DNA of 64,000 nucleotides from Apostichopus japonicus (Eukaryota > Echinodermata > Holothuroidea > Aspidochirotida > Stichopodidae), in the NCBI RefSeq assembly GCF_037975245.1, contig NC_092566.1, forward strand, positions 8,414,001-8,478,000, read 5' to 3'. Under the pieces are notes generated by a model that worked only from the letters and a program-made list of their open reading frames with translations, was not told the origin of the DNA and did no database searches. Each line of letters starts with the position of its first letter. Positions within the stretch are counted from its first letter, which is position 1. Shown in pieces: positions 34,412 through 45,292 of this stretch. A program made the position numbers and the translations under genes.

Positions 34412-34741
34412 TCCACCTGATACTCATAGTTAGTACAGTAACTATACTGTTCATGTTCCACAACCGTGCATCAGTAACTACTGCGCTGTGCTCGTAACAC
34501 AGTAACATGTGTTACAGGTGGCACAGTAATTACTGCAAGTTTTTTCTTACTGCAGATTTAAAAAAAAAACTTAATTTAAAAAATTTAAATTAAAAAAAAA
34601 TTATTTCATTTTTTTTTTTAAATTACTGCAAATTTTCACCTGTCAGACTCGTAGTTCAACGTGTAACAACTTTGCAGTTACTGATGCACGGTTGTGGAAC
34701 ATGGACAGTAGTTACCGTACTAGCTATTGAGTATCGGGTGC
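34412..34741. mobile_element. Inverted-repeat MITE
   Basis: The ends CACCTGATACTCA and TGAGTATCGGGTG are near-perfect inverted repeats. Further in, ATGTTCCACAACCGTGCATC (with AGTAAC after it) pairs with its reverse complement at about 34676-34705. The centre is an A/T homopolymer-rich loop. No target duplication is certain. Confidence 0.65.
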
Positions 34742-36454
34742 CACGTCTGAACAATATGACTTGATATGACAGGAAATCGACCTCGTTCGTAAAGATCTAA
34801 CATTTTAGTTATACATTGCTTTAATTCTCCAGTTTGAAGAAAAGGTGGCAATGAATAAAATACCAATTAATTATCAAACTCTTCAGACGAAGAGTGTTGG
34901 AGCCCCATTATGTATTGGCTATATAACCGGGGCCAATTGACATTCCAATTAATGGTAACGTTTCCTTGGTTATCGGAATGTATGCACATTGACTTGAGTA
35001 GGTATAATACAATGGCAAACCAGAACTCATGACATTCTGTATTCAGTATCAAGGTTTTATCACTGCATAACAACAGGTCGACTGCGTACTTAGGAAAATA
35101 AATACAACCCTCAATCTGATCTACAGAGAGTTTTACTGTTCTAATTAAACTCTTTTAAAGGAAGTTAATAAAGGAATCGCAATAAACCTTCTACTAGTTG
35201 TATTCTATGGATTAAAATAGTCAACTATAAATTATATTAATCAGGTTCCTGGAGATCCCTGTGCACCCGTGAAAGTTTTATTGCTTTTTGCTTAGCCAGC
35301 AATGAAGGATGCCCTTCAATTGCATTGAATCCACCTATACACTGTGTCAACGCTTCATGAAATGTGATGGCGCTAGCTAAAAACTCAACGCTATTGTTAC
35401 ATGAAATACTATTATGTCTTTTAAAGGCATCCGTGCAAAGAGAATAGCGCCTCATCAGGCCACGTATTCAGTGGACGGTGGCTGCATACATGCCGGTCAA
35501 AAAGGGAGTGTTTTGACCCTCTGGCAAGAGGCGACGATTCACGCACGCCATGCAATCTGGTCGACTTTTGACCGACCCTCTTCGCATCCTCCCGGGTTCT
35601 TTCGCGACATTCTTTTATTATTCTTTTATGACACGGGATCCTAGGCCACAAAAAGTGCCATACCACCACCGGAGCGTTGTGAACTCCGGTATGCCTTGAA
35701 CCCTAGCACGATTTACCTGAAACCAACAAGACTTGGGTCTTTAGCAAGTCTCTATCACGTTGGCCACCACGTCAGCTGGTAATATATATACATAAATGTT
35801 TGAATTAATATAATTATGTCAGAGAGGAGTAAGCGAAAGGGTGAAAGAAGTATTGCATAAAGGAACTGTAGATGGATGCGAGCCCGGAACAACGAGGTTA
35901 CCAGTCCACAACTCTACCCACTGAACCATCTCACTATAGTTACTTTTCTATTGGCTTAAATTCTCTTTCATGCACATAAAATATGTATTCCGCTACTTTC
36001 AACAAAGTCTCTCCCAAACAACCTTCCAACATTAGCACAATAGCTGAGAGTAGTTCCTTTGAAAGATAAAGATGTACAATTTGCTTATACTTTAATGCAT
36101 ATTGTTAACCTAGAAACGGGTAGAATAATACTGTACTATTGCAATTCTGGTTTGATAAAATTGAAGCACATCACACAATTACAAGAATGTTGGTTTCTTT
36201 CAAAGATCTATATGTACAATATATAGTAACGTTGCGTTGCTATTGATGATGACCTCGAACCATCAATACAATATAACGTTAATAATGTTAGTGCATGTAT
36301 GAAGTGCTGCAAAACTTTATTGCCTGGGACAATGTATGCTTATACCAATATTCACTGCCGTTGAGTGCATCCCTATTTGGAAAATTTTACCCATTCCGGC
36401 ATATGTATTTAAGATGTAATCAATACTCTTTAGTATGTATTTCATATTGTCATC
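34742..36454. other. No recognised gene; one tRNA-like remnant
   Basis: On the minus strand at about 35864..35942, the sequence GGTTCAGTGGGTAGAGTTG followed by CCGGGCTCGCATCC resembles degenerate A and B boxes of a tRNA-derived SINE. The two overlapping open frames at 35237..35669 show no family signature. Confidence 0.4.
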
Positions 36455-36525
36455 GGTGCCGATGTGTGTTTTTTCCTTAGCGTGACAAAGGTGCCGATGT
36501 GTGTTTTATCCTTAGCGTGACAAAA
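36455..36525. repeat. 35-bp tandem duplication
   Basis: GGTGCCGATGTGTGTTTT with CCTTAGCGTGACAAA occurs twice in tandem with one or two differences. Confidence 0.85.
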
Positions 36526-38460
36526 GGGAAACTTCCGCTTGGTCGAGGTCGGGTAACGGTCAATGCTGCCCTCACCCAATGGTGTTTAAAGTGTGACCTT
36601 TTATAACCGCGGCCTCCTTGCTTTGCATACTTACGTAATCGATGCATACTTACGTATTATGTGAGTTACATGCTTAATTCCTCTCCTGGTTCAGAGTGGC
36701 GTCGCATGTGCTCTCATATCAGACATCCATAGTAATAATGTAAGTATATATGGTTATATAGGCATTAATGTGCTAGGTATACTTATTTGTAATATCACAT
36801 TCTTGAGATTTGATTTTAATGTGGTTTTGCTATATGCTTGTGCCTGTTATGATCGTTGCCTTTTGCGTATTTGTTGTTTTGCTTATTTGCTTATTTGTTA
36901 GAGTACCTTGACTTAAAGTATCGTCTTTGTTAAGTATTCTCCTTAGGATATCATTTTGTTCGTATATTTATACATTCTTCAGAAAGCCGCCGTAAACCAC
37001 AGAAAGCCGCAGTAAACCCCGGAAAGCCATGCATCGTAAGCCCCTCAGTGTACACCGCAGTTTGTCGTGCGTTTAGTTTGCCCGGCAACGATTGTAAGTT
37101 GGGTGTTATAATTATCAAGAATGTAATTGTTGTCAATCTTACTCTATATTTTGATTCATGTTACCTAATGTTATTTGTTATACTTCTTCCTTTTGTGCAT
37201 TATTAATAAGGGGGAAATATAATGCTGTATTATGTTATCATTGATTTGTGCAAATTCAAGTGTTTTTTTTTCACCAATGTTTGTATATTAATGTTTAATA
37301 CTTTTACTTTATAGTTTTCACCGTGTTCCTGTTGAGCCACTTGTGCAAATAAACGGGTTAAAACCTCCGACTACTTTTTCAGCATCATCGAGGGTCGTCT
37401 CGGTGACATATGTATACACCATGAGAAACAGGATGGCCATGTCCCTTTAACAAAACAAAAGTATTTATACAATAATCTCATTGACTTCCTGTAGAGATAA
37501 GAAGTTCTTTTGTGGTATCGTTTTGCTCGTTCATGCGTGTGCATTGGATTATCAGTTGGAACAGTTACTTTTCCACAATTGTCTTCTAGTTATATGATAG
37601 TCAGCTAGCCGTTATATCTCAGTGTCGTATGGAAGAACAACATATTTGCCTTTGACAGACGGCCAACCCCTTAATCGCATGTAAAGGTACGTTTACTTTC
37701 TTTAACTTTGTTAATATTAAACTCCGAGGCAGGTGTCGTATGTGCGCGCGTCACTTTGTAAAGTCCGTGATGTCATAGTGCCACTACGATCTGAATCATT
37801 TTTCTATTGTTTTTCACATTTTTCAACGTGGAATGTTAACAGGATTTGTTAATATTTTATAGTCAACGTTTGCAAAATCCAATCCCCTGATTACAGAAAA
37901 TTACATAAGAAAATGAAGCACATGTAGATGTGATGTCATATTTAGACTTGAACCTTGTCTGTGAACGACCATTAAATCCGTAATATCTCCAAAATGAAAT
38001 AAGGAATTGAAGAAAACTTAACATATTGAAGAAATTGTCAAATTGTTGTAACGAATTTCAGATTCTTAATATCGAGTTTCAAATTCACCTCAGTCTCAAT
38101 TATGGTGAACATTTCTGCGTTGTCCACAGAGATCCGTTCAAGTAGGTACTATACTCAAGCCGGGTTGTGTGGGATGGTGGGGTGGGGTGGGGCAGATTGG
38201 CATGGCGATAGAGGAGCATATTTCTGGGGTTTTGCAATATTAAGTTATCGTCTTTATAGTTCAAGTTATCTTTTGTTATTTCAAGTGGATAGTGGTCTAA
38301 CTCAGACATGATTTTTAAAGCACATTTTGCCCTGAGGAAGCACTAAAAACAGTTGATAATTATTCATCTTTACTTGTGTTGATACTTTATTCGTATTCAA
38401 AACTTACGTCTTCTGTCAATGTTTAGCAGTTTGAGGGCGTGCTGTCGTGTATTTTGTATG
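36526..38460. other. No recognised gene
   Basis: A polyadenylation-like GCAAATAAAC near 37345 and a TATA-like TTTTATAACC near 36600 hint at an old solo LTR, but boundaries could not be found. A short TA repeat lies at 38461..38484. Confidence 0.4.
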
Positions 38461-38490
38461 ATATATATATATATATATATATAGCCTATA

Positions 38491-39619
38491 TTGTTTCAAG
38501 TATATCCTATTGTTTCAAGTATTGGTACTTATAATTATAATTTGGCAAAGTTTTTGAGTGATCTTATATCACCCAACATTTGTCTCGATTATTGCACTCA
38601 GGATTCTTTCTCTTTTGTCCAGGGAATTACATTTATTGACATATCTGATCATTACATGGTATCATACGATCTAGTTAGTTTATTTACCAACATCCCACTT
38701 TCTGAAACTGCTGATATTGCAATCGATGCCATAATGCATAACAATCCAGGCATTGGTATTGAAAGGCGGGATCTCCAGAAACTATTCATGTTTGCTATAC
38801 CTCACAAACGCATTTTTTATTCAATGGTAATTACTATGCTCCAGTGGACGGTGTGGCAATGGGTTCACCATTAGCACCGGTGTTGGTAAATCTCTTCATG
38901 GGTCATTTGGAGAAACAATTTCTGAATGATTCATCTGCCTCATCTAAACCTTATCATTACCGCAGATATGTTGACGATATTTTCTGTCTTTTCCGAAATG
39001 AGGGTGAAGCCATCAATTTCTTCAATTTATCAATACCCGGCACCCTAACATAAAATTCACTATTGAGAAGCAAAAAGACAGTAGGCCACGCTACCTTTTT
39101 TGGATGTGCTTGTCAGCATGAACATTGGTCATTGCAACACTTCCGTTTATCATAAGCCCACGTACTCAGGGTTACTAACCATTTTTTTCAGTATTCTTAC
39201 AAAATTGGTCTCATTAAAACGCTAGTGGATAGAATGTACAAGGTCAACAACTCTTGCAAAGGGTTTGACCTAGACCTAAAAGGACTTATGTCAAGACTCG
39301 GCAAAAATCATTCCCTTTCTCACATAATTGACAAAGTTGTGAAATCGTATTTACAAAACAAGGTGTCACCGGAAAATATCATGACCCGGCTTCTCACATT
39401 ACTAGATTTTACAAGCTCTCGTACATTGGTAAATTCTCTGGTCATGCTCAGAACAAAGTTAGACAGTTGATCAAATCGCATTGTACAGACATTAATATTA
39501 AATTAGTGTTTATCTCATTTAAAGTTCGAAATATGTGTGTAGTAAAAGTCATGATTCCATCATACCTGAAATCTCGTGTGGTCTATAAATTCATCTGCAC
39601 AAGCTGCAATGCTTGTCAT
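38491..39619 (+). pseudogene. Penelope-like element PLE-Z, reverse transcriptase part (frameshifted)
   Basis: The blocks in order are PIVSSIGTYNYNLAKFLSDL, MVSYDLVSLFTNIPL (motif A), DGVAMGSPLAPVLVNLFMGH (motif B), YRRYVDDIFCLF (motif C, intact YVDD), then SRLGKNHSLSHIIDKV. The endonuclease lead-in is SYLKSRVVYKFICTSC. The blocks fall in three frames, so the gene is dead. The 5' end is lost beyond a TA repeat at 38461-38484. Coding stops abruptly at CHIG, where hAT-6 inserted, and resumes in frame at 52426. The wording matches the canonical endonuclease-bearing PLEs of animals. Confidence 0.85.
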
Positions 39620-39644
39620 ATAGGGGACAGAGTTGTCAACAAGT

Positions 39645-39830
39645 CCCTAGCTGCAAGTCTCAAGTCAAGTCTCAAGTCTTTACCAGCAAGTCTCAAGTCA
39701 AGTCTCAAGTCACCTTGAAAATTTTGAGCGAATCTCAAGTCAAGTCTCAAGTCTTTGGAGGTCGAGTCTCGAGTCAAGTCTCAAGTCCCTATGAGCAAGT
39801 CCCAAGTCAAGTCTCAAGTCTTTGAAGTTT
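39645..39830. repeat. CAAGTCTCAAGT subterminal repeats (left end of hAT-6)
   Basis: At least eight AAGTCTCAAGTC motifs are arranged in pairs. A matching block lies at 52228..52410. Such clusters in hAT ends may bind transposase; that role is inferred. Confidence 0.8.
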
Positions 39831-40326
39831 GAATACAATGATGCAGGCTACGAATAATGTAACAGTGTTCCAGGAATTATGTGGTATAAATTAAACAGCC
39901 GAATAGCAAAACCGGGGCACACGCCACGGAACAAATTACCTCAAAATTTGCTAGCCACTGTTTTATTGAAAAAGGCCAACTTTCAGCCAAACAGCAGCCC
40001 TGGATGGAATATTTAACCAAGCCAATGGTAGTTATGGAAACGTCTGTAGTCGTCGTTGGGCGCTCGTAATTCGAGCGTACACGCAGGGCCGTCTTAACGC
40101 ATGGGCCCACTGGGCCCTGGCCCAGGGCCCCGCGATGTCAGGGGCCCTGCAATTACAGTAACCCCGTGTCTTAATCTGGGAGGAAAACTTATTGAATAGG
40201 CCATTATGCCTGATTGAATTCGATACTTGACAACTTGTGACGAGAGTTGGTGAAACACTTGAGAGTTTGACATTAAATATTCAAATCTGAGTTGGCAACC
40301 CTGGAATATACAATGCCCCGAAGGCT

Positions 40327-40869
40327 TACACAGAGAAACTGTTACTCCGTAACTATAAGAAAGAGGAAATTGCCTCAGCCACGAAAGGCATAAAATTTGA
40401 AAACCGTGGGCAATACCTCACTACCAAACCTAAACAAAAGTAACCACCACTTGTGTTCAAGCTCACCTTTACACCCCATATCAAAACCACGCATTTGAAA
40501 AAAAACACTTTAGAAACATTGGCACTTAATCTCGCAACACGCAACAATTATCCAAACTGTTTCCAAAAGAACCGATTCTAGCCTACAATAGGGCCCAAAA
40601 TCTCAAAGATTTACTTGTTAACTCAAGGTTTCGTACTAACGAAGAATCAGCTGACTCTCAAGGTTCACACGAAGCTCTTTTAGATGCTCTTATAGCTGCA
40701 CCATGAGTCCATGAAAACTTGTGCACAGAAAATAGATGCATTTTGAGAATGAGACGCCCAGGCCGAATATAAAATATTCAAAGGCTACTACTGATGAAGC
40801 TCCTCCTATGAAGTTTGAAAGCAGAAAACGGTCTAGTTGGTCATAAGAACCTACGCTAGTCTCTCCTAC
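40327..40869 (+). pseudogene. PLE-X fragment inside hAT-7, left part
   Basis: From ACAGAGAAACTGTTACTCCG onward it matches the C-terminal coding and 3' region of the PLE-X pair at 3.6-4.2 kb. A stop replaces Glu near 40440. It ends with the same HEALLDALI tail and no endonuclease. The match stops at the gypsy insertion point (CTAC, 40866..40869) and resumes at 51681..51838. Confidence 0.85.
40791..40842 (+). ncRNA. Hammerhead-like motif in the third PLE-X copy
   Basis: CTGATGA, then GAAA and GGTC, in the same order and spacing as at 4089..4140. Extra substitutions weaken stems II and III, so this copy is probably inactive. Confidence 0.25.
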
Positions 40870-41579
40870 TGTTATGAAATAGTGATACCATCTCTTTGAT
40901 GTTACCGAAACACTCCATCGAGACACCTTACAGGCCTCTTATGTATTTATCTAGGTCATGGATTCAGTTTTCCCACGAGAAGTTTTTAACTATCTTATTG
41001 AATCTTGGTACAGGGCCTTTTCCCAAAATAGATTCCATTATGTCTGTGGAACATTCGAGAAGGTTCTCTCACGTGGTATGGAAGTTTCCATAGAAAGGGG
41101 ATGGACTTCCAAACTCCCAACCAATCAGGGCAGATCAGTGCCAGCGCACTTATTTTTATATCGTTAAGTTAATACAGGATGGTCAGGTTATTGGCTGCCT
41201 ACTGATTATGCGCAGTGGAATTTTATAGAAGTAAGGTATAAAAGGAAAAGGGGGCCGAAAGTTTACTCACTTGATCAGCAAATTTATCACTCCGCCGAAA
41301 GTTCATCACTCCTAATTGTTTAATTGACGGAGTCAAGTCAAGTCAAATCATTGCAATTTAGTTTTATTTGTAAAGAGAATCGACAGAGAAGAAATTATAC
41401 CGAATCATTAATCAAATCCTATCTCGTCAAATTGTTTTTTTGTGAACTCATTGTTTTCGCCCGTTCGAGACATCTCCTGAAGAAGCATAAATACGGCATC
41501 AAGATATCCCAGTACCTTTCTATCGCGAGTCCCGATATAGTTTTACTATCGGAGGAGCCGGGCTCGTCACAATATTACA
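40870..41579 (+). repeat. 5' LTR of the gypsy element
   Basis: It begins TGTTATG and ends ATTACA (TG...CA). A TATA box, TATAAAAG, lies at 41237..41244 and could drive transcription starting a few tens of bases downstream. Confidence 0.9.
41237..41244 (+). promoter_or_regulatory. TATA box in the 5' LTR
   Basis: TATAAAAG in a purine-rich context; the same box is at 51341..51348 in the 3' LTR. Confidence 0.6.
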
Positions 41580-41597
41580 TGGTGGAGATCGGTTGCT
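41580..41597 (+). promoter_or_regulatory. Candidate primer-binding site
   Basis: TGGTGGAGATCGGTTGC follows the LTR directly and begins with TGG, the complement of the tRNA CCA end. The tRNA species was not identified. Confidence 0.5.
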
Positions 41598-42270
41598 TTC
41601 TTCAGGAACAAAACGGTAACGGAACTTTTCACAACTTTCGTTCGTTACGATCAATAACGAACAGGTGATTTTTTTTGGCCCGAAGACCTAACGAGGAACA
41701 CGACGCATGTTCACGACATTGCCTAACATACACACTCTGCGATGGAAGTCAGCCTATACTAGCCTAAGTCTGTACAACGGATGCCGGAACCACTGATCTG
41801 TACACTAACGTTAATCAACCCAGCATGCAGTTCGCGTTTGAACATTCGCGCAACTAGTACGTAGAAGACTACAGCTCTAAACATCAGAACTGAACATTTT
41901 CGCGATCAAAGCCTAGACTCTACCCGATGTTAACGGCGAACGAATCTGAAGTTCTTACGAGATGTAGGCCTACCTGCTACTACCTACCTGCTACTACCTG
42001 CTGCTACTACTACTACTACTGCTAACCGAGGGACTTCAATCATCGTTTGCAGTTCCACTACCAGTTCTTAGTTAAACTTAAGGGTGAGTGAAATCATGCC
42101 AATTTGTATCCCAACCCCTATTTGAGATCAGAGTGTACCGATAAGTTATTTTAATCGTGTCCATATATTGCATATTTGTTATTTATATTTAATTGCGGTC
42201 GATAGTGTGTTCAATTAAGTAAAGGCTCATGTTGTATACTCGTAACTAGCCTAGGATTGTATGCGGCATA

Positions 42271-42552
42271 ATGTCCGTCAGTGAACAGGAATTAGAGACC
42301 AAGTTTGATCAGTCACGTAGGTCAGAATCGCAAGACAATCCAAAAGAGATGAGGCAAAGATATAGTTCTCGTGATTCTCGTGGTCCTAGGACAGGTCAGA
42401 ATAATAACAGGAGAAGGTTACCATATTTTAATCCTTCAGTCACATGTTACTACTGCCAAAATCGAGGTCATTTTGCACAATATTGCCAAATTCGCCTAAG
42501 CCTTGAAATGGAGGCTAAGGTAAACAGAGTACCAACACAGAATTTTCAGTAG
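42271..42552 (+). CDS. Short Gag-like protein with one zinc knuckle
   Basis: The 93-residue frame opens with ATG and MSVSEQELETKF. Its basic middle is followed by CYYCQNRGHFAQYC, a CX2CX4HX4C nucleocapsid knuckle. It is much shorter than a normal gypsy Gag: no capsid region is visible between the 5' LTR and this frame. Either the capsid part was deleted or the copy depends on Gag from other copies. The stop lies 30 bp before the Pol frame opens, so Pol would need frameshifting, readthrough or separate initiation. Confidence 0.7.
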   Translation: MSVSEQELETKFDQSRRSESQDNPKEMRQRYSSRDSRGPRTGQNNNRRRLPYFNPSVTCYYCQNRGHFAQYCQIRLSLEMEAKVNRVPTQNFQ

Positions 42553-42581
42553 GGAGCACTTATGATTGCACTCATCATACA

Positions 42582-45292
42582 GTGACTCCAGACAAAGTAC
42601 CAAGTAAAGGAAGATCGAAACGTAAAGCAAATAATGTTTGGAAGAATAGTAATATTCCTAGTTCTAGATATACAGGGAACGACCGTAATGTGGATATTCA
42701 ACTGGACACACGTAATTTTGTAAGAGGTACTTTACATGATGGTAAAGGAATTTCATTGTTGTTTGATAGTGGAGCGACACGCTCTATCATTTCTTCTTCT
42801 ACAGTGCAAAATTCAAAGTATTTATCCTCTATACAACCAGTCTCAGTTGATGTAGTAAACCTAAAGTTGGGTAATGGTCAGTTTATTCATGCGTATAGCA
42901 CGATAACATTTCAGGTCAAAATTCAGGGTCATGAATTTCAGCTTTCTGCTTCAATTGCTGCAAACCTGACAGGTATTGACTTAATATTAGGTAGTCAAAC
43001 TCTGAAGGAATTGAATGGTTCTTTGGACTTTACCACAAATGGTTTTAGAATTAAACAAGCCAAAGTTTTCCTTAGGCTAGTGCAGAGATTTGTTATTTAC
43101 CCAGGTCAGCAAAGATACATTACTGTACAGGGACGTCTTCCACTATATGCACGAAATGCAGATGTGGTTATTAAACCGTTTCCTCTAATATCTCGTATGT
43201 GTCCTTCACGAATGTTAGTGAAAATGCATAAAGGTAGAACAAAGATTCTACTAAGGAACATGGGTAATCAGAAATTTTGTCTGAATCCTTCTCGCACAGT
43301 GGCTCATTTAGATTTAGCAGATATCATTACGGTGACAGAAGACATACCTACCGATTCTCTAGATTTTCTCAATGTCATGAGAGACATCGAAAAACCGTCT
43401 CTTTTTCGAACCAACTCTAAAGAGAATCGTGATGAAATTACACGATATAATTTACATCGTTATCCACATTTGACAACCGATGATCCCCTGGTTTCCAAAT
43501 CCGAACAGGAAATCATGAGAGAAAACATTAATTTGCAACAAAGTATTCTGAATGCTTCAGAAACAGAAAGCATATATGAATTTCTAGACTCACATAGAGA
43601 TGCATTTTCTCTTTATGGTGAATTATCTCACTGTCCAAATTATGAGGCTGATATTGCTCTTACTAATGATGAGCCATTTTACATACGTCCCTATAGACTT
43701 TCAGATGAGGACAAAGTCATTGTCGCCAGTGAGCTTGACAAATTAGTGCGATTAGGAATCTTAGCGGTAGGACATCAGTCTTATACCTCACCGGTTTTCC
43801 TCATTCCAAAGAAGGGAACGGAAGACAAAAGGGTTGTCACAGATTTTCGCTACTTGAACAGTAGAATAAAACGTCTCAATCACCCATTTCCATTACTGAA
43901 TGAGACTATCCGTACCATAGGGTACTCTGGAGCCAAAATTTTGGGTGTTCTTGATTTAAAGTCTGCATTCTTCTGTCTGCCACTTAGTGATCATGCACAA
44001 CAATATACAGGTATTGCTTCATTTCATGGAGGAAAGCATTATTATTATAAACGCTTACCACAGGGATTGAATTTATCTCCAGCGATCTTTCAGTCGCAAA
44101 TTAATGATATTTTGGCAACGATCCCAAATTCAAATAAGTTCTGTATTGCTCATCATGACGATATTATTGTGTACAGTGCAGACAAACGATCTCACAAACA
44201 ACACCTACAGGCAATTTTTAAGGTTTTAATGGACAACGGATTGAAAATCTCTCCGAAAAAGTGTAGCATTTCCCAAAATTCAGTCCGATATATGGGACAT
44301 TTGCTCTCAATAAACCCAGAAGGTGAGGCTTGTATCCAACCTTTACATGACAGATGTGCAGCGATTGGGAACACACCGAAACCACACAATGTTAAGTCAG
44401 TAAGACGATTTGTAGGTGCAGTTAATTATGTGGCTTCGTTTTTCCCAAATATTCAAGCACTATTGAGACCATTACATCAGTTGAGTCGTAAGAGAAAGGT
44501 ATTTAAATGGACAGAGGAACATCAGTGTGCATTTCTAAGTATTAAAGAGTTGTTGTGTAATCCACCTATATTGCATATGCCACAGAAATATGGTCGTTTT
44601 GTATTATATAGCGACACATCACGAGTAGCAACAGGATCATACCTGACACAAAGAGTTAATGGCAAAGAGAATATTATTGCATATTACTCTAAGATATTAC
44701 CACCAGCATGTCAGAGGTATAGCGTAACTGAATTAGAAATGATGGGTCTATTTATTAATGTGACAGCATTCAAACATTTATTGCAAAATGTAGAATTTGA
44801 GGCATATGTTGATCACTCTGCCATTGTTGAATTGTTTAAATCGAAACAAGAACCAGCAACTTCACGCTTACGTAAACTTCTGTTCAAATTGTCAGAATAT
44901 ACATTTCAGGTTGGTTATAAGAAAGGTTCAGAATTGGTTTTGGCAGATTATTTGTCTAGAGCACCACAGGAATGCCACTCTGAAATAGATCAGGTTGCTC
45001 AAGAGGTCAGTTCTTATGAGGATTTTTCAACTCCACCTAAGGAGACATTTAATCCAATCATGACAAGGTCAAAGGCAAGGTCAATGGGAGTCAAAGTTCC
45101 AGATTTATTTCCGAATAAAGTCACTAAGGAGTCCAAGCAGGATTCCCCAGCCAAAGAATCAACAAATAGAGTTGAAAGGACATCCATTCCTAAGGCAACA
45201 CATTCCAATGATCATGTTAAGCAGAGACCACAATCTGAGTCACAAAAGACGACTACACCAGTTATTTCTACTGATAAGAGAGATACATATAG
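42582..45292 (+). CDS. Gypsy Pol: protease, reverse transcriptase, RNase H
   Basis: The open frame has no ATG at its start (GTG), as expected for a Pol made by fusion. The protease motif is LLFDSGATRSIIS (Asp ~62). The RT fingers are SPVFLIPKKG and KRVVTDFRYLN, motif A is ILGVLDLKSAFFCLPL, motif B region is YYYKRLPQGLNLSPAIFQ, and the active site is AHHDDIIVYS (~524), with both catalytic Asp present though the preceding residues are His-His rather than Tyr-x. RNase H shows LYSDTSRVATGSYL (~676), TELEMMG and AYVDHSAI. After YKKGSELVLADYLSRAP comes a linker of low conservation. The element frame is interrupted near 45292 by the LINE, although an open frame runs on to 45443. Confidence 0.85.

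Noticed and set aside
36526-37400. Solo LTR
   Set aside because: TATA-like and AATAAA-like signals are present, but no TG...CA ends or target duplication could be found.
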